The translations under genes and the position numbers were made by a program. This document shows, piece after piece, positions 1-6,749 of a stretch of 7,543 bases of DNA (position 1 is the stretch's first letter; every line of letters starts with the position of its first letter). A model generated the notes under the pieces. The model saw only the letters and a program-made list of their open reading frames with translations, was not told the origin of the DNA and did not search any database. Source of the stretch: Rhodospirillales bacterium. GTDB taxonomy: Bacteria > Pseudomonadota > Alphaproteobacteria > Reyranellales > Reyranellaceae. Where the stretch lies: positions 1-7,543 of the forward strand of contig JABMNB010000018.1 of the NCBI GenBank assembly GCA_013205335.1. The letters are read 5' to 3'.

Positions 1-2394
1 ATCATGACCACCGCGGCCTTCAGCGAGGAGCAGAAGAAGGATCTGCCCCATGCGCTCAAGGGCAACCTCTGCCGCTGCACCGGCTATCGCTCGATCGCCG
101 ATGCCCTGAACGGAAAGTCCAACATCGAGGCGGACGTCGCGGGCAAGGCCTGCGGCGCCAGCCTGCCCAATCCCTTCACCGACGCCATCCTGACCGGCAA
201 GGCCCGTTACACGATGGACGTTGCGATGGAGGGCATGTTGCACCTCAAGGTGCTGCGCTCGCCGCACGCCCATGCACGCATCGTCCGCATCGACAGGACG
301 GCGGCGCTGGCAGTACCCGGCGTGGTCGCCGTCTACACCTGGGAAGACGTGCCGCGCCGGCTCTACAGCACGGCACTGCACGAGGATCATCTCGTCGATC
401 CAGACGACACCTACATGCTCGACAATGTTGCGCGCTTCGTGGGGCAGCGCATCGCGGCCGTGGTCGCCGAGAGCGAAGGTGCCGCGGAAGCTGGTTGCCG
501 CGCGCTCCGCGTCGATTACGAGCTGCTGCCGGCCGTCTTCGATCCGGTGGCGGCCATGGAACCGGGAGCGCCCCTCCTCCATGACAAGAACGTGCTCACG
601 AGCAACGGCAACGTCTACTGCGACCTGACCGGTGAAATCGGGGACGTCGCGAAAGGCTTCAGGGAAGCCGACGTCGTTCATGAGCTGACCTACTCGACGT
701 CCCGGGTGCAGCACGTCCATCTGGAGACGCACGGGTCGATCGCCTGGCAGGGCGAGGATCGGCGCTGGCACGTGCGCACCAGCTCGCAAGGCCCCTTTGC
801 CGCGCAAAAGAAGCTCGCCTATCTGATGGGCCTCAAGCCCCGCGACGTTCATGTCTTCACCGAGCGGGTCGGCGGCGGCTTCGGCGGCAAGCAGGAGATG
901 ATCTCGGAAGACCTCGTCCTGTTCGCCACGATGAAGCTGGGTCGTCCCGTGAAGTGGGAATGGACGCGCGAGGACGAATTCGTCGGCGCAACCACGCGGC
1001 ACCAGATGACGACCCGCGTGAAGATCGGCGCCCGCAAGGACGGCACGCTGACCGCCATGGACGTTCACGTCGTGTCCAACACCGGTGCTTACGGCAACCA
1101 TGGCAGCGAGACGCTGGCGGCCGCCATGGGCAGCCCCATCGCCGCCTACCGCTGCGAAAACAAGAAGGGTGCGGGCTATGCCGTCTACACCAACATGGTT
1201 CCCGGCGGCGGCTTCCGCGGCTACGGCGCCTCGCAGACAACTTTCGCGATCGAGAGCGCCATCGACGAGCTGGCGCGCCTCCTCGGAATTGATCCGATCG
1301 AGATGCGCCGCAAGAACGTCGTTCGCCCAGGCGACAATATCGAATCGATCTGGAAGGAACCGAGCGACGCGAGTTTCGGCAGCTACGGCATCCTCGAATG
1401 CCTCGACATCGTCGAGCGCGAACTGGCCAGGGGCAACGGCGTCGCGAAGCCCGGCGGCGAAGACTGGGCCGAAGGAACGGGCGTGGCGCTGGCCATGCTC
1501 GAATGCGGGCCGCCGACCGAGCATCGGTCAGGCGCCGAGATGAAACTGCTTGCCGATGGCACCTATCACCTGGCCGTCGGCTCTTCCGAAATGGGCAATG
1601 GCATCACCACCGCGCACAAGCAGATAGCAGCTTCGGTGATGGGCGTGCGCGCCGGCGACATCGCCATCATCAATGCCGATACCGACCGTACGCCCTACGA
1701 CACCGGCACCTTCGCCAGCACGGGCACCGTAGTGGCCGGCAAGGCGGTGTTCCTGACGGCCGAGGCGATGCGCGAGGACATACTCAGCTTCTCCAGCCGC
1801 ATGACCGGCGCCGATCTCGACAAGTGCACCCTCGACAATGAAGCGGTGGTCTGCGGCAACAAGCGGATCTCGCTGGCCGAGATCTTCGTCGCGGGTGCCG
1901 AAGTCAAGCATCGGTTCACGGTCAGCCGCAGGGCTTACCTGTCGCCGCGCACCATCGCCTTCAACGTGCAGGGCGTGCGGCTCGCGGTCCATCGCGTCAC
2001 CGGCGAAATCCGCATCCTGCACAGCGTGCACGCCGCCGACATAGGCGTCCCCCTCAATCCCATGCAGTGCCGCGGCCAGCTCGACGGTGCAGTGGCCATG
2101 GGCTACGGCTGGGCGCTGACGGAGAACATGGTCCATGAGGAGGGCCATATGGTGAATGCGCAGCTGCGCAACTATCGCATCCCGACCTACGCCGATACGC
2201 CGCACACCGACATCTTCTTCGCCGACACGATCGACTCCATCGGTCCGCTCGGCGCCAAGTCCCAGGGCGAATGCGGCATCAATCCCGTCGCTCCGGCCGT
2301 CGCGAACGCGCTGGCCGACGCGACCGGCGTGCGCTTCGCCCACCTGCCGTTCACCCCCGACCGGCTGTTCGCCAAGCTCGTGGCGAAGTCGTGA
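1..2394 (+). CDS. Molybdopterin-dependent hydroxylase, [2Fe-2S] plus Moco domains fused (xanthine dehydrogenase/aldehyde oxidase family), 5'-partial
   Basis: Large Moco subunit of the xanthine dehydrogenase/aldehyde oxidase family. These enzymes hydroxylate N-heterocycles or aldehydes with water and pass electrons through Fe-S clusters. The frame is open to the left edge, so Met at 4 is probably internal. Residues 20-28 (GNLCRCTGY; C23, C25, numbering from that Met) are the second half of a CxxC...CxC [2Fe-2S] domain whose first half lies upstream. A hammerhead domain (about 60-170) and two Moco-binding domains (about 190-430 and 450-790) follow. By eye against bovine xanthine oxidase, Q262 matches Gln767, the glycine-rich loop is at 290-296, F404-R405-G406-Y407 matches 911-914, and E756 (SQGECG) matches catalytic Glu1261. 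Glu802 and Arg880 are replaced by Q297 and Ala, so xanthine is an unlikely substrate. The Fe-S/Moco fusion without an internal FAD domain resembles the Desulfovibrio aldehyde oxidoreductase plan. No FAD subunit is visible. The true substrate is unknown. Confidence 0.93.
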   Translation: MMTTAAFSEEQKKDLPHALKGNLCRCTGYRSIADALNGKSNIEADVAGKACGASLPNPFTDAILTGKARYTMDVAMEGMLHLKVLRSPHAHARIVRIDRTAALAVPGVVAVYTWEDVPRRLYSTALHEDHLVDPDDTYMLDNVARFVGQRIAAVVAESEGAAEAGCRALRVDYELLPAVFDPVAAMEPGAPLLHDKNVLTSNGNVYCDLTGEIGDVAKGFREADVVHELTYSTSRVQHVHLETHGSIAWQGEDRRWHVRTSSQGPFAAQKKLAYLMGLKPRDVHVFTERVGGGFGGKQEMISEDLVLFATMKLGRPVKWEWTREDEFVGATTRHQMTTRVKIGARKDGTLTAMDVHVVSNTGAYGNHGSETLAAAMGSPIAAYRCENKKGAGYAVYTNMVPGGGFRGYGASQTTFAIESAIDELARLLGIDPIEMRRKNVVRPGDNIESIWKEPSDASFGSYGILECLDIVERELARGNGVAKPGGEDWAEGTGVALAMLECGPPTEHRSGAEMKLLADGTYHLAVGSSEMGNGITTAHKQIAASVMGVRAGDIAIINADTDRTPYDTGTFASTGTVVAGKAVFLTAEAMREDILSFSSRMTGADLDKCTLDNEAVVCGNKRISLAEIFVAGAEVKHRFTVSRRAYLSPRTIAFNVQGVRLAVHRVTGEIRILHSVHAADIGVPLNPMQCRGQLDGAVAMGYGWALTENMVHEEGHMVNAQLRNYRIPTYADTPHTDIFFADTIDSIGPLGAKSQGECGINPVAPAVANALADATGVRFAHLPFTPDRLFAKLVAKS

Positions 2395-3350
2395 ATCCTG
2401 CCGTTGCCGGGGACGCGCGCAGCGTCAGCATCGTGACGCAGACCTGCGTGCGGTCCGAGCGCAACGATGACTTTGCCCGCTGGCAGGGCGAAACCAGCGG
2501 GTTCATTCAGCATTTTCCCGGCTTCATCGAGCAGAGGCTGCTGCCGCCCAATCCGCCGCTCCAGGTCGACTGGGTGATCCTGCAGCGCTTCGCCAGCCTC
2601 GCCGACGCGCAGCGCTGGCTGGGGTCGGTCGACCGCCAGAAGCGCATCGATGGCGCGGCCCCGATGCTGATCGGCCGCGACGACGTGCACATCGTCCAGG
2701 ACGAGGCCGGCGGCATCAGGCCGGCGCCCGTCTCGGCCATCATTTCGACGCGCGTGAAGCCCGGCAGGGAAGCAGAGTACCGCGCCTGGGAACGCAAGAT
2801 CGCCGCAGCGCAATCGAAGGCCCCCGGCCTGCAGGGCTATCGCTTCGAGCCTCCCGTGCCGGGGGTGCAGGAGGATTTCGTCGCCATCCTGCGCTTCGAC
2901 ACCGAAGCCAATCTGCAGGCCTGGCTCAACTCGCCCGCCCGCAAGGCCCTCGTCGAGGAAGCCGCGCCGCTCACCGACGAGTTCCACTCCCGCATCGCCA
3001 GCTCCGGCTTCGAGCAGTGGTTCAGGGACAGCGCCCCCGGAGACTTGCCGGTGTGGAAGATGAACATGCTTGTCCTGCTGATGCTCTACCCGGTCGTGAT
3101 GGTGTTCGGGTACTTCATCGGCACCCCGCTGCTCGACCGGGAGCTTCACCTGCCCTTCGCGGTCTCGCTCTTCCTGGGCAACATCGCAAGCGTCTTCCTC
3201 ACCGGCTTCCTCGTGCCGTGGATCGCCGGTCGCTTCGGATGGTGGCTGCGGCCGGCGCCGGGCACGGAGCTCCGGACGAACCTCCTGGGTGCCGCCTTCA
3301 TCTCGGCGATTTGCGTGGCGATGGTTTTCGTGTTCCTGCGACTGTTCTGA
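2391..3350 (+). CDS. Tandem antibiotic-biosynthesis-monooxygenase (ABM)-like domain protein with C-terminal membrane segments
   Basis: Predicted 319-residue membrane protein. Two dimeric alpha+beta-barrel (ABM) repeats can be read at about residues 11-105 and 113-200. Each has the pattern of a beta strand, a helix with a conserved W (W31, W133), PGF/PGL, a strand ending in RF (RF at 66-67 and 168-169), and WL with a following S and R. Three hydrophobic segments follow at about 224-246, 256-280 and 297-318, with WKM and YP near the first, as in COG3224-type ABM-superfamily proteins. Fold and topology are read from sequence. Those proteins are mostly uncharacterised, and catalytic ABM members oxidise aromatic polyketides or quinols, so activity here is unproven. 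The GTG at 2391 overlaps the hydroxylase stop (GTGA), suggesting translational coupling. Its own Shine-Dalgarno is poor (GGCGA only). The frame is open further upstream, but those starts lie inside the hydroxylase gene. GTG at 2433 is an alternative start. Confidence 0.82.
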   Translation: MNPAVAGDARSVSIVTQTCVRSERNDDFARWQGETSGFIQHFPGFIEQRLLPPNPPLQVDWVILQRFASLADAQRWLGSVDRQKRIDGAAPMLIGRDDVHIVQDEAGGIRPAPVSAIISTRVKPGREAEYRAWERKIAAAQSKAPGLQGYRFEPPVPGVQEDFVAILRFDTEANLQAWLNSPARKALVEEAAPLTDEFHSRIASSGFEQWFRDSAPGDLPVWKMNMLVLLMLYPVVMVFGYFIGTPLLDRELHLPFAVSLFLGNIASVFLTGFLVPWIAGRFGWWLRPAPGTELRTNLLGAAFISAICVAMVFVFLRLF

Positions 3351-3403
3351 GACTCGGTTGCCCCGGCAAATGGAACGGTGGCAGAGGCGAACAACATCGG
3401 CCC

Positions 3404-3408
3404 GGGAG
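3404..3408 (+). promoter_or_regulatory. Shine-Dalgarno site GGGAG favouring the ATG at 3414
   Basis: GGGAG lies 5 nt before ATG 3414. The upstream in-frame GTG at 3378 has only a weak GGAA in front of it, so this site decides the start of the downstream gene. Confidence 0.6.
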
Positions 3409-3413
3409 CGGTC

Positions 3414-4493
3414 ATGGCGTTACTGCACGGGGCGAAGCGGCTTCTTGGGAGAATGGCGGCAGCCGCCACCACGGCGCGGGCCGATCGAGAGGCAGCACCC
3501 TCCACCAAGGTCGAACTCCTGTCGGCCGCCAAGCCGTTGCAGATGACGCGGTTGAACGCCGCTTTCGCAAAGCTGGTCGACTCGATCCCGCTATCCTGCC
3601 TCGACACCCCCTCGATGATGTCCCTTCCGGAGAAGCAGTTCCTGTTCGGACTGGCCAGCCGCTACTACGCCGGCAAGGGAATCATCGTGGATGCCGGGGT
3701 CTTCCTTGGGGGATCGACACACTGCTTCGGCGAAGGCGTTCGCTCGAACCCGCAGCGGGAAGAGATCATGCGGAACTGGCCGCGGCCTATCGTTTCGTAC
3801 GAGAGAGCGATCGTGAACCCCAACATGCCGAACTTCTTCCTGAAACAACGCCTGACCTTCTCCGCGGCGCCGGGAGAGTCATTCGAATCCGAACTGCGCC
3901 GCAACATCGAACCGGTGCAGGATCTCGTCGACCTTCGCATCGGCGATTTCATGGACGCTGCCGAGCTCGACTGCCCGGTCGAAATCCTGTTCCTCGACAT
4001 TCTCAAGACGCCCGCCCTCAGCCTTCGCGCCTTTCAACTGTTCTATTCGAGACTGATCCCCGGGCGTTCGCTGGTGATTCATCAGGACTACTTCTTCGAG
4101 GAGCTGCCCTGGATAAAGACCCATCAGGAAGCCCTGGCTGAATACTTCGACTTCGTCGGCGAAATCGGCTCGAGCGCCGTTTTCCTGTGCCGGAAGGAAA
4201 TCCCCCGAGCCGTCCTGGACGGGCTCGAAACCGACCTGCTGCCAGCCGAGCAGCTCCGCCTTGCCAGCATTGCCATGCACAGGTCCGCCGATCCGGCCCG
4301 CCGCTTCTTCATGGCGCTCTCGAAGATGCGCCTCGTCCGAAAGCTCCAGGGCCGGGTGGCGGCGAGAGCCTATCTCGAGTTGATCAAGACCGAATTCCCC
4401 GAGCAGGTCGCTCAAACCGACAACAGGCGCCTGGGCCACGCCTTGCAAAGGGCCGAGGTGTTTCTCGTTAGAAAGCCTCGAAAGGTGCAATAG
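3414..4493 (+). CDS. Protein of unknown function with a class I SAM-methyltransferase-like core
   Basis: 359 residues from the ATG with the good Shine-Dalgarno; GTG 3378 would add 12 residues. I do not recognise a named family. The core reads like a Rossmann-type SAM-methyltransferase: a strand and glycine loop at 90-108 (IIVDAGVFLGGST then CFGEG) resembling motif I, an acidic strand at 190-199 (EILFLDILKT) where methyltransferases carry a late-strand Asp, and LIPGRSLVIHQDYFF at 214-228, a typical turn after the last helix with an unusual HQDY. This arrangement is closest in feel to TylF-type or sugar/cell-surface methyltransferases. That is inference and substrate and activity are unknown. 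The N-terminal 30 residues are Ala/Arg rich and mildly amphipathic, with no clear signal peptide. The C-terminal 100 residues are helical and Arg/Leu rich with no recognised domain. It starts 63 bp after the ABM gene and ends 55 bp before the dioxygenase. Confidence 0.75.
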   Translation: MALLHGAKRLLGRMAAAATTARADREAAPSTKVELLSAAKPLQMTRLNAAFAKLVDSIPLSCLDTPSMMSLPEKQFLFGLASRYYAGKGIIVDAGVFLGGSTHCFGEGVRSNPQREEIMRNWPRPIVSYERAIVNPNMPNFFLKQRLTFSAAPGESFESELRRNIEPVQDLVDLRIGDFMDAAELDCPVEILFLDILKTPALSLRAFQLFYSRLIPGRSLVIHQDYFFEELPWIKTHQEALAEYFDFVGEIGSSAVFLCRKEIPRAVLDGLETDLLPAEQLRLASIAMHRSADPARRFFMALSKMRLVRKLQGRVAARAYLELIKTEFPEQVAQTDNRRLGHALQRAEVFLVRKPRKVQ

Positions 4494-4536
4494 GATGGGA
4501 TGCGGACAACCGAGCAGCGCGTTCCGGCCCCCTAGC

Positions 4537-4545
4537 AGGATGGAG
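4537..4545 (+). promoter_or_regulatory. Purine-rich ribosome-binding region before the ATG at 4549
   Basis: AGGA at 4537-4540 lies 8 nt before ATG 4549, with GGAG at 4542-4545 closer in. Competing in-frame ATGs are at 4540, which has no usable spacing, and 4495, which has AAGGTG at 4481-4486, 8 nt upstream. The 4549 start is preferred because the protein then begins directly with the family's usual N-terminus. Confidence 0.45.
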
Positions 4546-4548
4546 TCC

Positions 4549-5382
4549 ATGAACAAGCGTCTGACTGCCGACGAAATCTCGCATTACCGCCGCGACGGGT
4601 TTCATTTTCCAAGCCGCGTCCTGTCCGCTGGCGAGGCGCGAGCCTGCCGCGACCGGCTGGAAGACCATGAGCGCGCGACGGGAGGCCCCATCGCCGGAAA
4701 CATGCGGCACAAGGTGCATCTGCTCTTCACCTGGGCCAACGCACTCGCGCGCCATCCCGCGATCCTCGATGCGGTGGAGGATGTCATCGGCCCGGACATT
4801 CTCTGCTGGAGCAGCACCTTCTTCATCAAGGAGGCGCAATCTCCATCCTTCGTGTCGTGGCATCAGGACGCCACCTATTGGGGCCTCAGCACCGACGAGG
4901 TGATCACGGCCTGGGTCGCCTTCGCCGACGCGCCGGTCGAAAGCGGCGCGATGAAGTTCTGGCCCGGCAGCCATCTCAAGAAGCAGATCGAGCACCGCGA
5001 TACGTTCGACGAGAACAACCTTTTGAGCCGCGGCCAGGAGATTGCCGTTAATGTGCCGGATGGCGCGGGTGTCGACGTGATCCTGCGGGCTGGCGAAATG
5101 TCACTGCACCATGTGCTGCTCGCTCATGCATCGGGGCCGAACACCACCGATGACCGACGCATCGGTCTGGCTTTGCGCTACATCCCGCCCCATGTCCGCC
5201 AGCTAAAGGTTCGGGACTCCGCGACGCTGGTGCGCGGCCACGACCCGTATGGAAATTTCGATCCCGAGCCCGCCCCCAAAGCCGACCTGGACACCGCGGC
5301 GCTCGCGACCCATCGCGACGCGGTCGGGCGGTCGGCGAAGGCGCTCTATTCCGGCACCGACCGGACGACCTTCCGCGCGTAG
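4549..5382 (+). CDS. Phytanoyl-CoA dioxygenase (PhyH) family Fe(II)/2-oxoglutarate hydroxylase
   Basis: 277-residue cupin-fold oxygenase, expected to couple decarboxylation of 2-oxoglutarate to hydroxylation of a small substrate in the cytoplasm. The N-terminus (LTADEISHYRRDGF) is the usual PhyH opening. The iron site reads directly: H105 and D107 in WHQDATYW form the HxD pair, and H193 in LLAHASGPN is the distal His. R204, 11 residues after H193, matches the His-to-Arg spacing of human PHYH (His264/Arg275) and EctD (His248/Arg259), where that Arg binds 2-oxoglutarate. Asp at position 107 rather than Ala argues for a hydroxylase and against a SyrB2-type halogenase, although the region from GEMSLHH to RYIPPH resembles the halogenase-like branch. 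The substrate cannot be told. ATG 4495 would add an unconserved 18-residue N-terminus. The next gene begins 17 bp downstream, suggesting co-transcription. Confidence 0.9.
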   Translation: MNKRLTADEISHYRRDGFHFPSRVLSAGEARACRDRLEDHERATGGPIAGNMRHKVHLLFTWANALARHPAILDAVEDVIGPDILCWSSTFFIKEAQSPSFVSWHQDATYWGLSTDEVITAWVAFADAPVESGAMKFWPGSHLKKQIEHRDTFDENNLLSRGQEIAVNVPDGAGVDVILRAGEMSLHHVLLAHASGPNTTDDRRIGLALRYIPPHVRQLKVRDSATLVRGHDPYGNFDPEPAPKADLDTAALATHRDAVGRSAKALYSGTDRTTFRA

Positions 5383-5388
5383 GCCAGC

Positions 5389-5393
5389 AGGAG
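5389..5393 (+). promoter_or_regulatory. Shine-Dalgarno site AGGAG supporting the GTG start at 5400
   Basis: AGGAG stands 6 nt before GTG 5400. The spacing is good and supports a GTG start that gives a complete signal peptide. Confidence 0.65.
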
Positions 5394-5399
5394 CGAGAC

Positions 5400-5867
5400 G
5401 TGAACCCTGAGAAATTGAGCCGCCGGTTCCTGGTGGGAGGCGGGCTCTTGACCGCTCTAAGCGCGACTGATGCGATGGCGCAGGCGACAGCGCAGGCCTT
5501 CGTTGAAAATCTCTATCGGCCTTATCTCAACAAGAGTTTCCAGGGACAGCCTTATGGCGATACCGCCCGGTTCTTCGTTCCGACCCTCGCCCAGGCGATG
5601 GACCGCGACAATCGCGAGGCCAAACGGCGGAAAGAGGTGCCGACCCTGGATGGAGATCCATTCGTCGACGCCCAGGATTGGGAAATCTCGAAGCTCTCGA
5701 TCGACGTGACAGCCAACGGCGATGCCGCGACGGCCCGGGTGTCGTTCCACAACTTCAGTGAAGCCAAACGGATCATGCTGCAGCTTGCGAAAACGCCCGC
5801 GGGCTGGCGCATCGCCGAGATCAAGGCGCCCAGCGGCTCCCTGAAGGCGCTCTACAAACTCAAGTGA
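5400..5867 (+). CDS. Exported DUF3828-like protein with Tat-type signal peptide
   Basis: 155 residues. The N-terminus has a twin-arginine motif (SRRFLV, R8-R9), a hydrophobic stretch at about 11-21 and an A-M-A cleavage site after residue 27, so export to the periplasm by Tat (or Sec) is likely. The mature part begins with a helix containing FVENLYRPYL. It continues with a PTLDGDPFVDAQDW segment at 81-94 and ends in a strand pattern with GWRIAEI and a SLKALY helix, matching DUF3828-type (NTF2-like) small exported proteins. That family has no established function. The paired TLDGDPF and DAQDW residues are the family's most recognisable signature here. It follows the dioxygenase by 17 bp and is probably co-transcribed with it. 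It stops 3 bp before the convergent aldolase gene. Confidence 0.8.
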   Translation: MNPEKLSRRFLVGGGLLTALSATDAMAQATAQAFVENLYRPYLNKSFQGQPYGDTARFFVPTLAQAMDRDNREAKRRKEVPTLDGDPFVDAQDWEISKLSIDVTANGDAATARVSFHNFSEAKRIMLQLAKTPAGWRIAEIKAPSGSLKALYKLK

Positions 5868-5870
5868 TCG

Positions 5871-6674
5871 TCAGTGTCGCCAGCCGGCATCGACCTTGTC
5901 GAGCTTGCGCACCAGGGCGGCGAATTCGAGGTCGCCGATGCCCACCGCGGATTCCATCTCCGAGAAGCGGTCCATGTCGGCACCCGATTTGGCCGCCAGA
6001 TTGTCGCCCAGCACGTTGAGCGTCCCCGCGGCAGCCGCGTCGAGCTGGATCTGGCAGGCGCGCTCAAGGCGATAGAGCCGCAGAAAGGCCTCTGGCACCG
6101 AGCGGCCGGTGGTCAGCAGGCCATGGTTGCGCAACATCATCGCCTGGTTGTTGCCGAGGTTCGCCAGCAGCCGCCCGCGTTCGTCGAGATCGAGGCTGGG
6201 CCCTTCGTAATCGTGGTACGAAAGCTTGCCGTGGAAAGCCGTCGCGACCATCGACACCGGCAGCAGCCCGTCCTTCAGCGCACAGACCGCCATGCCGGCG
6301 CGTGTATGCGTATGCATCACGACCTTATGGCGCTCGGCATGGGCCATGTGGATGGCCGAGTGGATGACGAAGCCGGCATAGTTCACCGGATACTGGCTCG
6401 GCTCGACGATCTTCCCGTCGAGGTCGATCTTGACCAGGTTCGAAGCCGTCACCTCGTCATAGTTCAGCCCGTAGGGGTTGATCAGGAAGTGCGGCGCCTC
6501 GCCGGGCACGCGCGCGGTGAGGTGCCCGTAGATCAGTTCGGTCCAGCCGAAATGGTCGACCAGGCGGTAGGCGGCCGCAAGCTGGCGGCGCAACACCCAC
6601 TCGCCGTCGGCCGGCGGCAGAGAATGCACGTCGATGCCGGTGAGCGGCAGTTCGGAAGCGATCGGCATGTCCAT
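5871..6674 (-). CDS. Class II aldolase/adducin-family protein
   Basis: 267 residues, close to the usual 220-270 for this fold (L-fuculose-phosphate aldolase, AraD epimerase, adducin head). Zinc-ligand histidines are visible: H121 and H123 in MHTHTRAG and H184 in LRNHGLLTTG. N-terminal landmarks YGHLTARVPG (49-58) and FLINPYG (63-69) fit the family's substrate-binding region. In classical aldolases a catalytic Glu lies four residues before the His of the next helix (Glu73 in E. coli FucA). Here the aligned position is G101, in NYAGFVIHSAIH. This NxAGFxxHSAIH pattern is, as I recall, typical of the adducin-like bacterial subgroup, so lyase activity is not assured. It could be a lyase, an epimerase or another zinc enzyme. 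The start is fixed by a strong GGAGGG; a second ATG two codons in is less likely. Codon use matches its neighbours. Confidence 0.9.
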   Translation of the reverse strand: MDMPIASELPLTGIDVHSLPPADGEWVLRRQLAAAYRLVDHFGWTELIYGHLTARVPGEAPHFLINPYGLNYDEVTASNLVKIDLDGKIVEPSQYPVNYAGFVIHSAIHMAHAERHKVVMHTHTRAGMAVCALKDGLLPVSMVATAFHGKLSYHDYEGPSLDLDERGRLLANLGNNQAMMLRNHGLLTTGRSVPEAFLRLYRLERACQIQLDAAAAGTLNVLGDNLAAKSGADMDRFSEMESAVGIGDLEFAALVRKLDKVDAGWRH

Positions 6675-6749
6675 GGCGGGCCCTCCAGCGGCAGCGGCGC
6701 AGCTTAGGCCCGCGCGCTATGGTCGGGCAACCAAAGAGGGAACGCCGGA
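6675..6749. promoter_or_regulatory. Divergent intergenic region between the aldolase and O-methyltransferase genes
   Basis: This 75-bp spacer must carry the 5' signals of both flanking genes unless transcription enters from farther away. On the - strand a weak TTGCCC, 18 nt, TAAGCT arrangement could be a sigma-70-like promoter for the aldolase. Nothing comparable is clear on the + strand. No operator palindrome stands out beyond short GC runs. Confidence 0.35.
6681..6686 (-). promoter_or_regulatory. Strong Shine-Dalgarno site GGAGGG for the class II aldolase
   Basis: Reading the - strand, GGAGGG lies 6 nt before the ATG at 6674-6672. It is the best ribosome-binding match in the window and supports that start. 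Confidence 0.7.

Noticed and set aside
1528..2343. - strand open frame (271 codons) inside the hydroxylase gene
   Set aside because: Antisense shadow of a conserved Moco-binding domain, with no recognisable motif of its own.
2271..2390. Upstream extension of the ABM protein into the hydroxylase gene
   Set aside because: The added 40 residues are Arg/Pro/Ala rich and out of frame with conserved hydroxylase sequence. The overlapping GTG at 2391 gives a normal ABM N-terminus.
2187..3149. Long - strand open frame (320 codons) across the hydroxylase and ABM genes
   Set aside because: It spans two genes with clear family motifs on the + strand, and its own product has no recognisable domain.
3358..3369. 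Inverted repeat TTGCC-CC-GGCAA after the ABM gene, considered as a terminator
   Set aside because: The stem is only 4-5 bp, the loop is too small, and no T-run follows.
4495..4548. ATG at 4495 as start of the PhyH gene
   Set aside because: It has a possible ribosome site (AAGGTG), but the extra 18 residues do not resemble the family and ATG 4549 gives a standard N-terminus. Not fully excluded.
3879..4995. Two - strand open frames (225 and 175 codons) over the methyltransferase-like and PhyH genes
   Set aside because: No domain signature. The + strand frames carry coherent motifs (SAM loop, HxD...H) and ribosome-binding sites.
5874..6707. Long open frame (277 codons) on the + strand opposite the class II aldolase
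   Set aside because: Its translation has no family features and is His/Val/Arg rich as expected of an antisense frame in GC-rich DNA. The - strand gene has clear zinc motifs and a strong ribosome-binding site.
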